DNA from: Phycisphaerales bacterium UBA1845
Lineage (GTDB): Bacteria; Planctomycetota; Phycisphaerae; UBA1845
Assembly (NCBI GenBank): GCA_002338715.1
Contig: DDIR01000112.1
Location: 16,987-54,057 of the forward strand
Direction of reading: 5' to 3'
Length of the DNA: 37,071 nt
Shown: in pieces, positions 9,851-18,059 of the stretch
Numbering within the stretch: position 1 is the first letter of the stretch
Layout of the letters: each line of letters opens with the position of its first letter
Made by a program: the position numbers and the translations under genes
Notes under the pieces: model-generated
Databases searched by the model: none
What the model was told of the DNA's origin: nothing
The model's input: the letters and a program-made list of their open reading frames with translations, nothing else

Positions 9851-11068
9851 TTATTTTTGATTCTGTCCGATTGTGATCGGCCCTCGTAAGATGCGCGGAT
9901 GATTGTGGCTAACCAATCTCCATTCAATCATCGTCGGTTTCACCACAAGCATGCCGAAAATGACGAGAGTGGTTCCGATTGCAATACAAACAGGACTGTA
10001 TATTCCGATCTTGTTTGCAATGAAGAACACGACGATCCCCAAGGCTGAGCAAGCGAGCGGCCCAACGAACATGATGTCATGCTTTGGGATGATCAGATTG
10101 CCCGTGAGTACTCGCGTGTAATATCCAATCGGCGCCTTTGCGGCGTAGACATAGGCAACGATCCGCACAAACGCGGCGAATCCCGCGATCGTGAGAAAGA
10201 TTCCTACCGATGCCTTGGTGATACCGTTGTATCCCGGAACCAATCGCTCAGCGTGACGCGCCATAAAGTCGAGCGCGATAAACAGGAACCAACCAGTCAA
10301 AACCGCAACCTGAACCGAACGCCAGACCGAAAGCTCTGCTGGCCTGACCGGGGCGAGCACTTCAAACTCTGACTTCATCAGATGGGTCGACCGCGCCACA
10401 GGATAAGTTGCGCAAATCTCCGCTGCCTGGTTCCGCTTCTGTCCAATCACGAGCAGCTTTTCGAATTTCTCAGGCTTTGCCTCATCCGACCAAGGAAACT
10501 CGGCAAGCAATCGCCGGTGCCCCCAAACGGCAATGGCGTACATGACCACCAATGCAAGGAATGCCCACTGGGTGAACTGAAGCAACCAGATGAACAAACC
10601 GAACCCAGCGGCCAGCAGAAAATTCAGCCCGTAGTCTTTGGACCAGTTGAAGATTGGCATATGTAGCAACAAGTAACCGCCCAGGAACACATTCACCATC
10701 CATGTCGCGTGGATGTAGGGATTGTTCCACTCGATTGCGAGCAGAATCAATGGAAAGATCGCGTCGGCCCAATTCAAGTGCATGTGTGCGAAGCCAAACG
10801 GAAGCGACATTCCTTTCTTCCAAGGCGTCGTTTTGAACCAATTATAGAACGACTGATTCGATAGTGGGAAACATGTCCACGCGCGAACTCCGCCATAGAC
10901 GAATCCTGATCCCAGAATCAGCAGCGTCCTAGCCAATTGTGTATTGAATCCGTCAAACCAACCAAATTGAGTATCGAGAAATCCTAACCCCAGAATAAGC
11001 AGATAGAAGAATCCAAAGATGACCACTGCACCCAACGGCGGAATTGTTCTTTGAAGTGTATGTTTCAT
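9851..11068 (-). CDS. Membrane subunit 2 of an unusual ABC transporter (paralogue of the 11141-12316 product)
   Basis: The frame opens at 11122, but ATG 11068 is preferred because GGAGAAAGGGCA precedes it. This gives 405 residues. There are about ten hydrophobic segments, roughly six before and four after a hydrophilic stretch near residues 205-270. After the second membrane segment lies FYNWFKTTPWKKGMSLP, then AHMHLNWADA. Near the C-terminus is TGNLIIPKHDI. The same three blocks occur in the same order in the neighbouring protein (YYKWLKTTPWRPGMAFP, MHLYWADA, TGDLIVPRYDI), so the two are paralogues. The first block sits where ABC-2 permeases have a coupling helix, so these are probably the transmembrane halves of the transporter. 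I recognise no named family. It starts 72 bases after the upstream permease and is the last gene of the operon. Substrate unknown. Confidence 0.72.
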   Translation of the reverse strand: MKHTLQRTIPPLGAVVIFGFFYLLILGLGFLDTQFGWFDGFNTQLARTLLILGSGFVYGGVRAWTCFPLSNQSFYNWFKTTPWKKGMSLPFGFAHMHLNWADAIFPLILLAIEWNNPYIHATWMVNVFLGGYLLLHMPIFNWSKDYGLNFLLAAGFGLFIWLLQFTQWAFLALVVMYAIAVWGHRRLLAEFPWSDEAKPEKFEKLLVIGQKRNQAAEICATYPVARSTHLMKSEFEVLAPVRPAELSVWRSVQVAVLTGWFLFIALDFMARHAERLVPGYNGITKASVGIFLTIAGFAAFVRIVAYVYAAKAPIGYYTRVLTGNLIIPKHDIMFVGPLACSALGIVVFFIANKIGIYSPVCIAIGTTLVIFGMLVVKPTMIEWRLVSHNHPRILRGPITIGQNQK

Positions 11069-11140
11069 TGCCCTTTCTCCACAAACTGCTAGACTCACGC
11101 TCCGCATCACTCCTGACCGCATAAAGTCAAACGCGTGGCG

Positions 11141-12316
11141 CTACGCGGAATCTGCCCGAATGAATCGATTGTGAAACTGCCCGGTAAACCTCCAGGTGTT
11201 CGAAGTTGGTGGGCAAAACATCAAACACAAAACATACACCGTGCAGCAAGTCGCAACGTACCACGGCGCGATTGCCCCCAATGCGTTCCCCAAACCCAGA
11301 AGGCCTACAAGCACCACAGCTGAGATGAAATGCGACAGAAATACAATGTCGTACCGCGGAACAATAAGATCGCCCGTCTGAATGCGGCCCCTGATGCTGA
11401 TCGGAGGTTTCGCAAAAGAGGGACTCAGTGCGGAATACAACCACGACGGTCCTACCATCACAGGCAACACAATCATCAACGAATGCCTATAGAGATTTTG
11501 TGAATCAACAGCCTCCAATATGATGAAGGTCCACCAGCCGACAAACGCCGCGAAAGCCATTTTGAAAAGCATGGATGCAGGATCAGACCTATGCGCCGAA
11601 AGTTCGTTGAACGCCGTTGAACTCGTTGTATCCCGAGCATTTTTCAAAGCGCGAATCTCCTGACTTCGAAGCAACTTAACTTCAAGCGCCTCTTGCATAG
11701 AACGCGTACGATCCTCCAAATCTTCGGCAAACGGAAAATCGGCAAAGCTGCTCCGTTGCCCCTTGACCACCACCAAGTAGAGCAACCCAAGCACCGCAGA
11801 TGTCACGTATACGTTTGACCACACCTGTGTGACCAATCCGAGCCCCATCACAACGAAATACACGTACCACCCTCGAGCCGCGTTGCCCAGTTGGAGCAAC
11901 TGCACGATGATGTATGGAAGAAGCAAAGCAATTATCAGCTTTAACTCCGAACCCATCGGATTAAACAATTCCGCCATAAAAAAGAAGCCAACGAGCATCG
12001 CGTCGGCCCAATAGAGATGCATGTACGGAACACAGATGGGAAATGCCATTCCGGGTCGCCAGGGCGTCGTCTTGAGCCACTTGTAGTACCCATCATTGGT
12101 GCGCTGATTTGCAGCACATGCACGAAGAAATCCATACAAGGCGCAAAACGCGATTGCCAGCTGAGCCCTCAGTTGGTCGGTACTCTGTAGACCGTCCTCA
12201 GTCTCAACAACCAAAGGACGCCCTTCCAAAATCATGGGCAACGATGGCAACGCATACAGCACAACTGCTGCGACAAACAAACGGCATGGGAATGTTCGAC
12301 GCAAGATTCCAATCAT
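11141..12316 (-). CDS. Membrane subunit 1 of an unusual ABC transporter
   Basis: The product has 391 residues with about nine or ten hydrophobic segments and a central charged region (about 190-250, containing RSMQEALEVKLLRSQEIRAL). The start ATG overlaps the stop of the ABC ATPase gene by four bases (ATGA). This indicates translational coupling and a shared complex. It shares three blocks with the downstream permease: YYKWLKTTPWRPGMAFP, MHLYWADA and TGDLIVPRYDI. The sequences between these blocks have diverged strongly, so the duplication is old or the two subunits have specialised. One ATPase with two different membrane proteins suggests a heteromeric exporter. The direction of transport and the substrate cannot be told from sequence. 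Confidence 0.72.
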   Translation of the reverse strand: MIGILRRTFPCRLFVAAVVLYALPSLPMILEGRPLVVETEDGLQSTDQLRAQLAIAFCALYGFLRACAANQRTNDGYYKWLKTTPWRPGMAFPICVPYMHLYWADAMLVGFFFMAELFNPMGSELKLIIALLLPYIIVQLLQLGNAARGWYVYFVVMGLGLVTQVWSNVYVTSAVLGLLYLVVVKGQRSSFADFPFAEDLEDRTRSMQEALEVKLLRSQEIRALKNARDTTSSTAFNELSAHRSDPASMLFKMAFAAFVGWWTFIILEAVDSQNLYRHSLMIVLPVMVGPSWLYSALSPSFAKPPISIRGRIQTGDLIVPRYDIVFLSHFISAVVLVGLLGLGNALGAIAPWYVATCCTVYVLCLMFCPPTSNTWRFTGQFHNRFIRADSA

Positions 12317-13092
12317 CGGTTTTCTCGCTCAATGTAACGCTCTATTCGGGAGGTTGATTCAGGATCAATTAATCGCTCCATCACCTCGCCCAACGACCCA
12401 TCACAACCCGCCGCTGTGCGCAGGTTTTCTGGCGTGTCGCATGCCAGGATCTTTCCTTGATGGATGATCGCGACGCGGTGGGCGACTTGTTCGACGATCT
12501 CGGGGACGGGCGTCGCCATCAGCACGGTGATGTCTTCGCTTTCGGCTTTTTGCTTCAGGATTCGGCGCAGTGCGGCGATGCCGGCGGGGTCGAGTCCGCC
12601 TGCGAACGGCTCGTCGAGAATCATCACTGGCGTTTCCGTGATGAGCGTCGCGCACAACGCAGCCTTTTTCTTCTGGCCGCTTGAGTACGTCGAGATCGGA
12701 GAGTCGGCGACCTCTTCCAAATGAAAGAGTTGAATCAACTCTTCGGCATGATCAATCAATCGATCGGCGTCAATGCTGTAGAGCGTTCCCACCGAAATCA
12801 TGAACTCGCGTCCGGACGTGCTTCCCGGAAGCCAAGGGTCGGCGGCTAGGTACACCGTCCGCTGACGGACAGCCAGTTCGTTATCAACCGTCGACCGTCG
12901 GCGGATGCCGTCAATCTCGACGTACCCCTTGAGCGGACTCAACACGCCAGCCGCCACTTGCAGCAGCGTGCTCTTGCCCGTTCCGTTCGCGCCCATCACG
13001 CCAACCAACTCACCGGCTCCGACGTGGAGCGAGAGGTTTCGCAGTACCGGCTTGACGCTGTAATGAAGGGTAATGTCAACAAGGTCGATCAT
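12313..13092 (-). CDS. ABC transporter ATP-binding protein lacking the switch histidine
   Basis: This is a 259-residue nucleotide-binding domain of the ABC-2 or DRA-like type. ATG 13092 follows AAGGAG. Walker A is GANGTGKST (34-42), the signature is YSSGQ (136-140), and Walker B is PVMILDEP (155-162) followed by the D-loop GGLDPAG. Two catalytic features deviate. Where family members have THV in the H-loop, this protein has T-P-V (Pro195; codon CCC), so the switch histidine is absent. The Q-loop position reads YLAADPWLPG with no glutamine. The Walker B glutamate (E161) is kept. It is the first gene of an operon with two paralogous membrane proteins and overlaps the next gene by four bases. 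ATP hydrolysis may be slow or use another residue; that is inference. Confidence 0.88.
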   Translation of the reverse strand: MIDLVDITLHYSVKPVLRNLSLHVGAGELVGVMGANGTGKSTLLQVAAGVLSPLKGYVEIDGIRRRSTVDNELAVRQRTVYLAADPWLPGSTSGREFMISVGTLYSIDADRLIDHAEELIQLFHLEEVADSPISTYSSGQKKKAALCATLITETPVMILDEPFAGGLDPAGIAALRRILKQKAESEDITVLMATPVPEIVEQVAHRVAIIHQGKILACDTPENLRTAAGCDGSLGEVMERLIDPESTSRIERYIERENR

Positions 13093-13292
13093 GGTCGTGC
13101 TCCTTTCACAAAGTAGCGAAAGACAACACGCACATTATCCACCAGCGGCTGCACCGATGCGATTACAACCCAAAGCGACCTTTGGAATGACGCGGATACA
13201 ACTGGAATTCAGCTTGGGAATACTACAAAAGGGAGGTGGCTGATATACGAATTGCAAAAGTTTCTATCGAAGACAATGCACGCCAACAACCC

Positions 13293-13320
13293 CGTCACTC
13301 CCGCGCAGGCGGGAGTCCAG
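13293..13320 (+). repeat. Solitary palindromic element, family E
   Basis: One 28-base copy of the element that is paired at 13986-14067. It begins CGTCACTCCCGCGCAGGCGG and forms a stem from TCCCGC and GCGGGA. No inverted partner was found within the next 70 bases. It lies 67 bases downstream of the small membrane-protein stop at 13388 (minus strand), between that gene and the ABC operon. Confidence 0.8.
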
Positions 13321-13387
13321 GACGAACGCAAACCACCTGCAGCATTGTCATGGCCAGGTGGAGTTTCCGGATGAAATAACCAGAAAC

Positions 13388-13780
13388 CTACTCGTCGTCG
13401 ATCGTTTCGTCCACGACCGGATTGTCCTCGATCACCATTCCGCGCCGAATATCTTGGAGGTAGATACGAATGAGCGTTGATGTGCAATCGGCAAATCCCC
13501 AGATCAGTGCAACCCAAGCCGCCCACATCTGCCAAGGAGCCCCAGCCGCAGGCACGTAGAGTAGGTCCCACACGAAGACGTCCCAAGCCTTCCACGGGTA
13601 CGCCCAAACATAGTATTGAAACGCAGCCAATCCGGCTCCAAAAACGGCAGCCCATCCTGCTTGCTCGCGGCCATTGCGCTTCAAACACCATCTCGCCAGC
13701 CAGCCCAACAACGGAGGAAGTAGAAGTAGGATCGTGACGACGACGAACAAGCCCGCAAGATCGCCACTTCGTAAGCACAT
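13388..13780 (-). CDS. Small membrane protein of unknown function
   Basis: The product has 130 residues; ATG 13780 follows AGAAGGGCGGTG. A long hydrophobic segment (about 7-30, FVVVTILLLLPPLLGWLARWC) is followed by KRNGRE. Three more hydrophobic or aromatic stretches follow (GWAAVFGAGLAAFQYYVWAY, AWDVFVWDLLYVPAAG and WQMWAAWVALIWGFA). The tail is acidic (VIEDNPVVDETIDDE). It has many Trp residues and four likely membrane passes. I do not recognise a family. An overlapping frame at 13209-13799 on the same strand is rejected because it translates a palindromic repeat. Confidence 0.6.
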   Translation of the reverse strand: MCLRSGDLAGLFVVVTILLLLPPLLGWLARWCLKRNGREQAGWAAVFGAGLAAFQYYVWAYPWKAWDVFVWDLLYVPAAGAPWQMWAAWVALIWGFADCTSTLIRIYLQDIRRGMVIEDNPVVDETIDDE

Positions 13781-13985
13781 GGTGCACCGCCCTTCTCATG
13801 CAGCAACTCGACTCTAAGATACTACTGCCAACAGCTTAGCTGGTGTCTGCATTGAGCGTCATTCTCGACGCCGTGCCATTCGCATGCAACCTAGGGCCCC
13901 TACCGAACGACTTGGTTGGGTTTCGACACGTGCAATGGTCGCAAGAATCAGCCCGATCAACTCCACCCTGAACGCTTGCGACACC

Positions 13986-14067
13986 CGTCACTCCCGCGCA
14001 GGCGGGAGTCCAGGACAAACGCCGAGCAACACACCACTTCTGGATTCCCGCCTGCGCGGGAATGACG
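13986..14067. repeat. Inverted pair of palindromic elements, family E (REPIN-like, 82 bases)
   Basis: Left arm 13986-14013 starts CGTCACTCCCGCGCAGGCGG. Right arm 14040-14067 is its reverse complement with two differences (CGTCATTCCCGCGCAGGCGG when read on the minus strand). The arms are separated by 26 bases. Each arm contains its own small palindrome (TCCCGC / GCGGGA). A solitary copy is at 13293 and a degenerate one at 33542. Elements of this CGTCATTCCCGC type are known from many bacteria, where they also get mistranslated as SWTPACAGVT peptides. Confidence 0.88.
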
Positions 14068-14125
14068 GCAATGCAGGAAACTGACGCGCAATCAAACTGC
14101 ACACGCACAAACACCCCGCGCATGC

Positions 14126-14163
14126 AAAAAGGTCCGGCGCTCCCCCCACGAGCGCGCCGGACC
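14126..14163 (-). terminator. Rho-independent terminator of the InlB-repeat protein gene
   Basis: A perfect 10-base stem (GGTCCGGCGC at 14131-14140 pairing with 14154-14163) has a 13-base loop. Read on the minus strand, it is followed directly by TTTTT (14130-14126). It lies about 105 bases after the stop of the gene at 14268. Confidence 0.85.
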
Positions 14164-14267
14164 CTTGCTTGGTACTGCCTGGATGAACTGCGACTATCTT
14201 CGATGCGATTGACGACTTCGCAGCCTGTATCCATTGATGGCGGAGCGTTCCGCCGGTTTCATTTGCC

Positions 14268-14930
14268 TTAGTTGCGGCGTGCCCGTGAGCGGCCGGTTGC
14301 GAACATCATCGCGAACATGCTGCCCAGACTGATCATCCCCAACGATCCACATCCAATCGACCCGCTTTGTGAGTCGTCCAGCGTCGAGCCTGCCGCGAAG
14401 GTGGCTTGGATGTCCAGGTCGGAGTCGAGCGTCACCGTGATCGAGTCACTGTTCGCATCCTGATCTTCGGGAACATCGCCAACCCATCCCGTAAACACGA
14501 ACCCGTCATTGGCGAAAACCGTCAGCGTCACCGCGGTGCCCGGGTCGTATTCAAACGCCACCGGATCACGCAGGATCGTGCCCGCACCGGATGGGTCGAT
14601 GAATGCATTCAACTTGTAGGTCTCGGCGTCTTCAATGAAAACCGCCGTCAGCTCCGTATCGTCGGTCATCTCGAAGGTGATCGAGCTTTGCTCGGCCGTG
14701 ATGCTGCCTTCCCAACCCAGGAAGGTGTACCCCTCAGCCGGAGTGGCTGTCAGCGTTACGAGTTGGCCGGCGACCAGTTCCTCGTCATTCGGAAAGATGG
14801 CGACACTGCCGCCATCCGCAGGATCGACAACTGCTGTCAAACTCAGTTGGGCGAATGCCGGAGTCGCAAATGTCAGTGCGGCTGCCAATGCCGACAAGAT
14901 CACGATCGATTGGTTCTTGGTGGTACTCAT
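14268..14930 (-). CDS. Exported protein with two InlB-B-type repeats and a C-terminal membrane/Arg tail
   Basis: The frame opens at 15077, but ATG 14930 is preferred. It follows GGGGACC and begins a signal peptide (residues 1-27, ending PAFA). The mature protein has two divergent InlB B-repeats, about 30-98 and 106-177, each with the GYTFLGWEG or GFVFTGWVG core and ending AVF or ATF. Such repeats form small beta domains common in bacterial surface proteins. The C-terminus (191-220) has a Cys-Gly (C194), a hydrophobic stretch LGMISLGSMFAMMFA and the basic end GRSRARRN. That order is similar to C-terminal sorting signals such as MYXO-CTERM or PEP-CTERM, so the protein may be processed and surface anchored (inference). 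It stands alone between two terminators. Binding partner unknown. Confidence 0.8.
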   Translation of the reverse strand: MSTTKNQSIVILSALAAALTFATPAFAQLSLTAVVDPADGGSVAIFPNDEELVAGQLVTLTATPAEGYTFLGWEGSITAEQSSITFEMTDDTELTAVFIEDAETYKLNAFIDPSGAGTILRDPVAFEYDPGTAVTLTVFANDGFVFTGWVGDVPEDQDANSDSITVTLDSDLDIQATFAAGSTLDDSQSGSIGCGSLGMISLGSMFAMMFATGRSRARRN

Positions 14931-15160
14931 GTTTGGTCCCCTGTCATTGTGTGGGCGGTCAAAGTTCATCCATTGCCCCGGCATCGCCGCACCGCACAGG
15001 TTGCGGTGGACGTTGGCCGGACAGGGCAAACCTAAAATACGAATCGGGGGAGGCCGAACGGAAATGTTGAAGATCACATGGGCTTGAAGGTGTGCGTTTG
15101 CAGTGAACGGCGTTGGTCAAGAGGCGGGATATTCGCGGGCGTAGCCTGATGAACGACCAC

Positions 15161-15234
15161 GTGGGTAAGGTGCGGCTCGCCGCACCTTTTACCCGTAGCG
15201 TGATAGACATCCGGTGCGGCAAGCCGCACCCCAC
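15161..15234. repeat. Inverted pair of palindromic elements, family A (REPIN-like, 74 bases)
   Basis: The left arm starts GTGG at 15161 and contains the perfect palindrome GGTGCGGC-TC-GCCGCACC (15169-15186). The right arm, read on the minus strand from 15234, is GTGG then GGTGCGGC-TT-GCCGCACC. The arms are inverted, about 25 bases apart. It lies between the InlB-repeat gene and the terminator of the large acidic lipoprotein gene. Confidence 0.85.
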
Positions 15235-15284
15235 GAGGAAGCAATCAGCACTCCGCAGATCCAGCAAGATGATTCATTGCGCAT

Positions 15285-15320
15285 AAAGAAAGGAGGGCCA
15301 CCCAATTGGGCAGCCCTCCT
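15285..15320 (-). terminator. Strong rho-independent terminator of the acidic lipoprotein gene
   Basis: On the minus strand AGGAGGGCTGCCC pairs with GGGTGGCCCTCCT (15291-15320). The stem is 13 bases with two wobble pairs, around an AATT loop. It is followed by TTCTTT. It starts 42 bases after the stop at 15363, as expected for a highly transcribed gene. Confidence 0.88.
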
Positions 15321-15362
15321 GTTCAATCCTACTGGATCAATCTGAATGTAAGCCTTGTGAGC

Positions 15363-18059
15363 TTAGTTCAGGTTGATGTTTGCAGCCGTGCAGGCCGCGT
15401 CACTGTCGAAGTAACCCATCAACTGCAGTTCGTTCTGGGTGACGGCGTCATCTGCGGTCTTCGAGATGAAGAGGTAGACAGCCATTCCGTCGTCGGCGTT
15501 CGAGTTCAGAACAGCGAACACAGCGGTGTCACCGACAGTTTCGTTCGACAGGGCGCCGATGGCGGCGTTGACGGTTGCGAAGACGTCTGCGTTCGCACCG
15601 TTGGCACCGAGGTCAGCACCGACGTTGAAGAAGAACAGACCTGAAACGTCGAGGTCAGCAGCACCAGCGGCGGTGTTGTTGTTATCGGCGTCTTTGGCCA
15701 ATGCGGTACGAAGGTCACCGGAGATTTCGACGACGTCGTCGCTGACGTCGAATTCATCACCGACACCAACCTGGTCAGCGTCAACCAGATCATCTTCGAT
15801 GTCACCCTTGGTATCGTCCACGCTCAGGTAGGCAATCGTCTGGACCGAGGTCGCAGTCGCACCGCCGAGATCGATGTCGTCTGCACCAGGACCACCAACG
15901 ATCGTGGCGTCGGTCGTGGCATTGTCGTTCACCGCGATCGTGTCGTCGTTGTCCGTACCGATGATCGTCGAATCCTGCGTGATCAGCGACAGGTCAATGT
16001 CGGCTTCTGCCTGACCGGTCATGCCTGAAGCATCAACGGTGGTCAGCGAAGTCGAGGCGGCAAGGGCGTCAAACTGGAAGTCTTCATCACCAGTGATGTT
16101 GACCGTTGCACACTTCGGAGCATTGAGGTCACCACCGTTGTTGGCAGCTTCCATCGAAATGAAGTTCAAGGTCTCGACGTTGGCAATGATCAGGTCGTTG
16201 GTGCCGAGGTTGGCAGCCGTTTCATCTTCACCAAACGTAATGGTGACGGTGTCGTTGTTTGAACCAACCGAACCAGCACCGTCGATGTTGATGGTGGTGT
16301 TGCCCAACGTGCCGACCAGCGTGAACGGGGTGTTCTTGGCGACGTTGTCAGCGACCGTGGCGTTGTTACCGGTGACGATGATGCGGTCCGGGGTGGTGTT
16401 GTCGAAGTCAACGGTGACTGCACCGCCGATTTCCCACTCTTCCACGCCAGCGACCGTCAGGTCTTCAACCGTCACTGCACTGTTGGTGACAACGCGGTCG
16501 GTACCGGTACCGGCATCGATGTCGTCCATATCATCAAGGTTACCGCCCGTGCGAATGATGTCATCGCCGGATCCGGTCATGATGGTCACGTCGTTGCCGT
16601 TGTCGATGCTGATGTCGAGGTCACCCGTGGCGGCTGAACCGTCGACCATTTCGGCGTTACCGAGGTCACCGAGGGTGAGGTTAACACCACCGGTGATGTT
16701 GATCGTGCCACCTTCGTCGCCTGACTCGTCACCCGACTCGATGTCATCGATGATGCTCGTGCCGCTGGCACCCATGATGTTGATGACTTCCGGACCTTCG
16801 TTGTTGGTGGATTCGTCCCAGATTTCGAGCGTATCGAGATCTGCATTGTCGACGATGACGTTGACGGTCTCGCCGTCGGTGGTATCGAGGAGGTCATCGG
16901 CGAAGGTCACCGTGAAGTTGTCATTGCCGTCACCCTTGATGATGTGAATGTCGACCAAGTTCGGGAACTCTTCCAGATCGAGGTCGTCGTTACCGTTGTT
17001 GTACGCAACATCGGTGACGCCATTGTAGTTGGCACAGCTGAAGTCGATTGCTGCATCCAACGCACGGACCCAAAGCTCTTCGACGTTGTTCATGTCGATC
17101 GCCGGGACGCTGTTGTCGGTCACGATGAAGTTCGCACGGTCATGACCGGCTTCGCCATCGATGTCGTCACCAATTGAGATGGTGTTACCGTCAGCCGAAC
17201 CGTCACGGGTACCGGTGATGGTGTCATCGCCAGGTCCTGAATTGATGATGTCGATCAGGTTGGTGAGGATAAGGCTTGCCGACGGGTTGTTGTTGTCACA
17301 GGTGTCGGTGTCTTCGTTGCAGGTGAAGCCTTCATCACACGGGTTACCGGATGAAACACACTCGAATGAGTTGGTGTTGCATGACTCGGTACCGTTGCAG
17401 AACAGGCCGTCATCCGGGCAGTCGCCGTTGCTGTTGCAATCGGGGACGACAATGTCAACGCAGCTGCCGTTGAGGCATTCCTGGCCAGCGCCACAGTCGC
17501 CGTTGCTGGTGCAATCGGGAGCGGGAACGTCGCAGGTGTCGGTCTCTTCGTTGCAGGTCTCGCCTTCGTTGCAGGGATCGCCGCTTGACGAGCAGAGTCC
17601 GTCTTCACCGCAGGTCTCGGTGCCGGTGCAGAACAGGCCGTCGTCGCAGCTTGCGTCGTCGGTGCAGCTCGTCACACAGGCATCAGCTTCCTCATCACAG
17701 CTTTCACCTTCCATGCACGGATCGGTTCCGGCGACGCATGCATTGTCAGCGCCGCAAGTTTCCGCACCATCACAGAAGTCGCTATTGTCGCAATCGGTGT
17801 CGGCGAGACACTCGACGCATTCGCCGTCAGCCGGGTTGCACAATTGGCCCGCACAGTCGACTGGCGTGTTGGTGCACTCGGCAGCGCCATCGACAACCGT
17901 GCACGAATCGGTCGTACACGCATCATTGTCATCGCAGACGCCGGCCACGTTACATGGGTCCTGGCATCCTGTTGCGAGCAGCAGCGCGAACGCTGGCACG
18001 CAGTAAGTAAGGGCGGTTACGATCCGCCTCTTGGTCCAATTTCTTGAAGTAGCTTGCAT
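15363..18059 (-). CDS. Large acidic Cys-repeat lipoprotein, S-layer/matrix-like
   Basis: The protein has 898 residues. ATG 18059 lies ten bases after TGGAGG. Residues 1-31 are a signal with a lipobox-like LLATGC (Cys32). Residues 32 to about 260 are Cys-rich slime-mould-type repeats (CDDNDACTTDSC, CDDGLFCTGTETC, CPDDGLFCNGTESC), probably disulfide-bonded. From about 265 the protein becomes Asp, Asn, Thr and Gly rich with blocks such as SGPGDDTITGTRDGS, TGSGDDIIRTGGNLDD and GTDNDDTIAVNDN. These resemble RTX or crystalline-surface-layer repeats (G-D-D-T-I). VEELWV and VETLNFIS segments are also typical of S-layer proteins. The last 120 residues form a distinct hydrophobic-core domain ending SDAACTAANINLN. 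Together these suggest an abundant calcium-dependent surface protein anchored by lipid. Monocistronic, with a strong terminator. The S-layer role is inference. Confidence 0.8.
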   Translation of the reverse strand: MQATSRNWTKRRIVTALTYCVPAFALLLATGCQDPCNVAGVCDDNDACTTDSCTVVDGAAECTNTPVDCAGQLCNPADGECVECLADTDCDNSDFCDGAETCGADNACVAGTDPCMEGESCDEEADACVTSCTDDASCDDGLFCTGTETCGEDGLCSSSGDPCNEGETCNEETDTCDVPAPDCTSNGDCGAGQECLNGSCVDIVVPDCNSNGDCPDDGLFCNGTESCNTNSFECVSSGNPCDEGFTCNEDTDTCDNNNPSASLILTNLIDIINSGPGDDTITGTRDGSADGNTISIGDDIDGEAGHDRANFIVTDNSVPAIDMNNVEELWVRALDAAIDFSCANYNGVTDVAYNNGNDDLDLEEFPNLVDIHIIKGDGNDNFTVTFADDLLDTTDGETVNVIVDNADLDTLEIWDESTNNEGPEVINIMGASGTSIIDDIESGDESGDEGGTINITGGVNLTLGDLGNAEMVDGSAATGDLDISIDNGNDVTIMTGSGDDIIRTGGNLDDMDDIDAGTGTDRVVTNSAVTVEDLTVAGVEEWEIGGAVTVDFDNTTPDRIIVTGNNATVADNVAKNTPFTLVGTLGNTTINIDGAGSVGSNNDTVTITFGEDETAANLGTNDLIIANVETLNFISMEAANNGGDLNAPKCATVNITGDEDFQFDALAASTSLTTVDASGMTGQAEADIDLSLITQDSTIIGTDNDDTIAVNDNATTDATIVGGPGADDIDLGGATATSVQTIAYLSVDDTKGDIEDDLVDADQVGVGDEFDVSDDVVEISGDLRTALAKDADNNNTAAGAADLDVSGLFFFNVGADLGANGANADVFATVNAAIGALSNETVGDTAVFAVLNSNADDGMAVYLFISKTADDAVTQNELQLMGYFDSDAACTAANINLN

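Noticed and set aside
13209..13799. Minus-strand open frame of 196 codons overlapping the small membrane-protein gene
   Set aside because: It contains SSWTPACAGVTG, the translation of the family E palindromic element, and the other frame (13388-13780) gives a coherent membrane protein with a ribosome site.
13836..14234. Minus-strand open frame of 132 codons
   Set aside because: It translates both arms of the family E doublet and a terminator; not a gene.
16021..16947. Long open frame on the plus strand (308 codons), rich in Ser, Val, Pro and Thr
   Set aside because: It is the antisense shadow of the acidic lipoprotein gene, whose repeated GAC/ACC codons leave the opposite strand open. It has no ribosome site or domain.
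17161..18006. Plus-strand open frame of 281 codons, Ser/Gln/His rich
   Set aside because: Antisense to the Cys-rich N-terminal region of the same lipoprotein gene; composition reflects that repeat.
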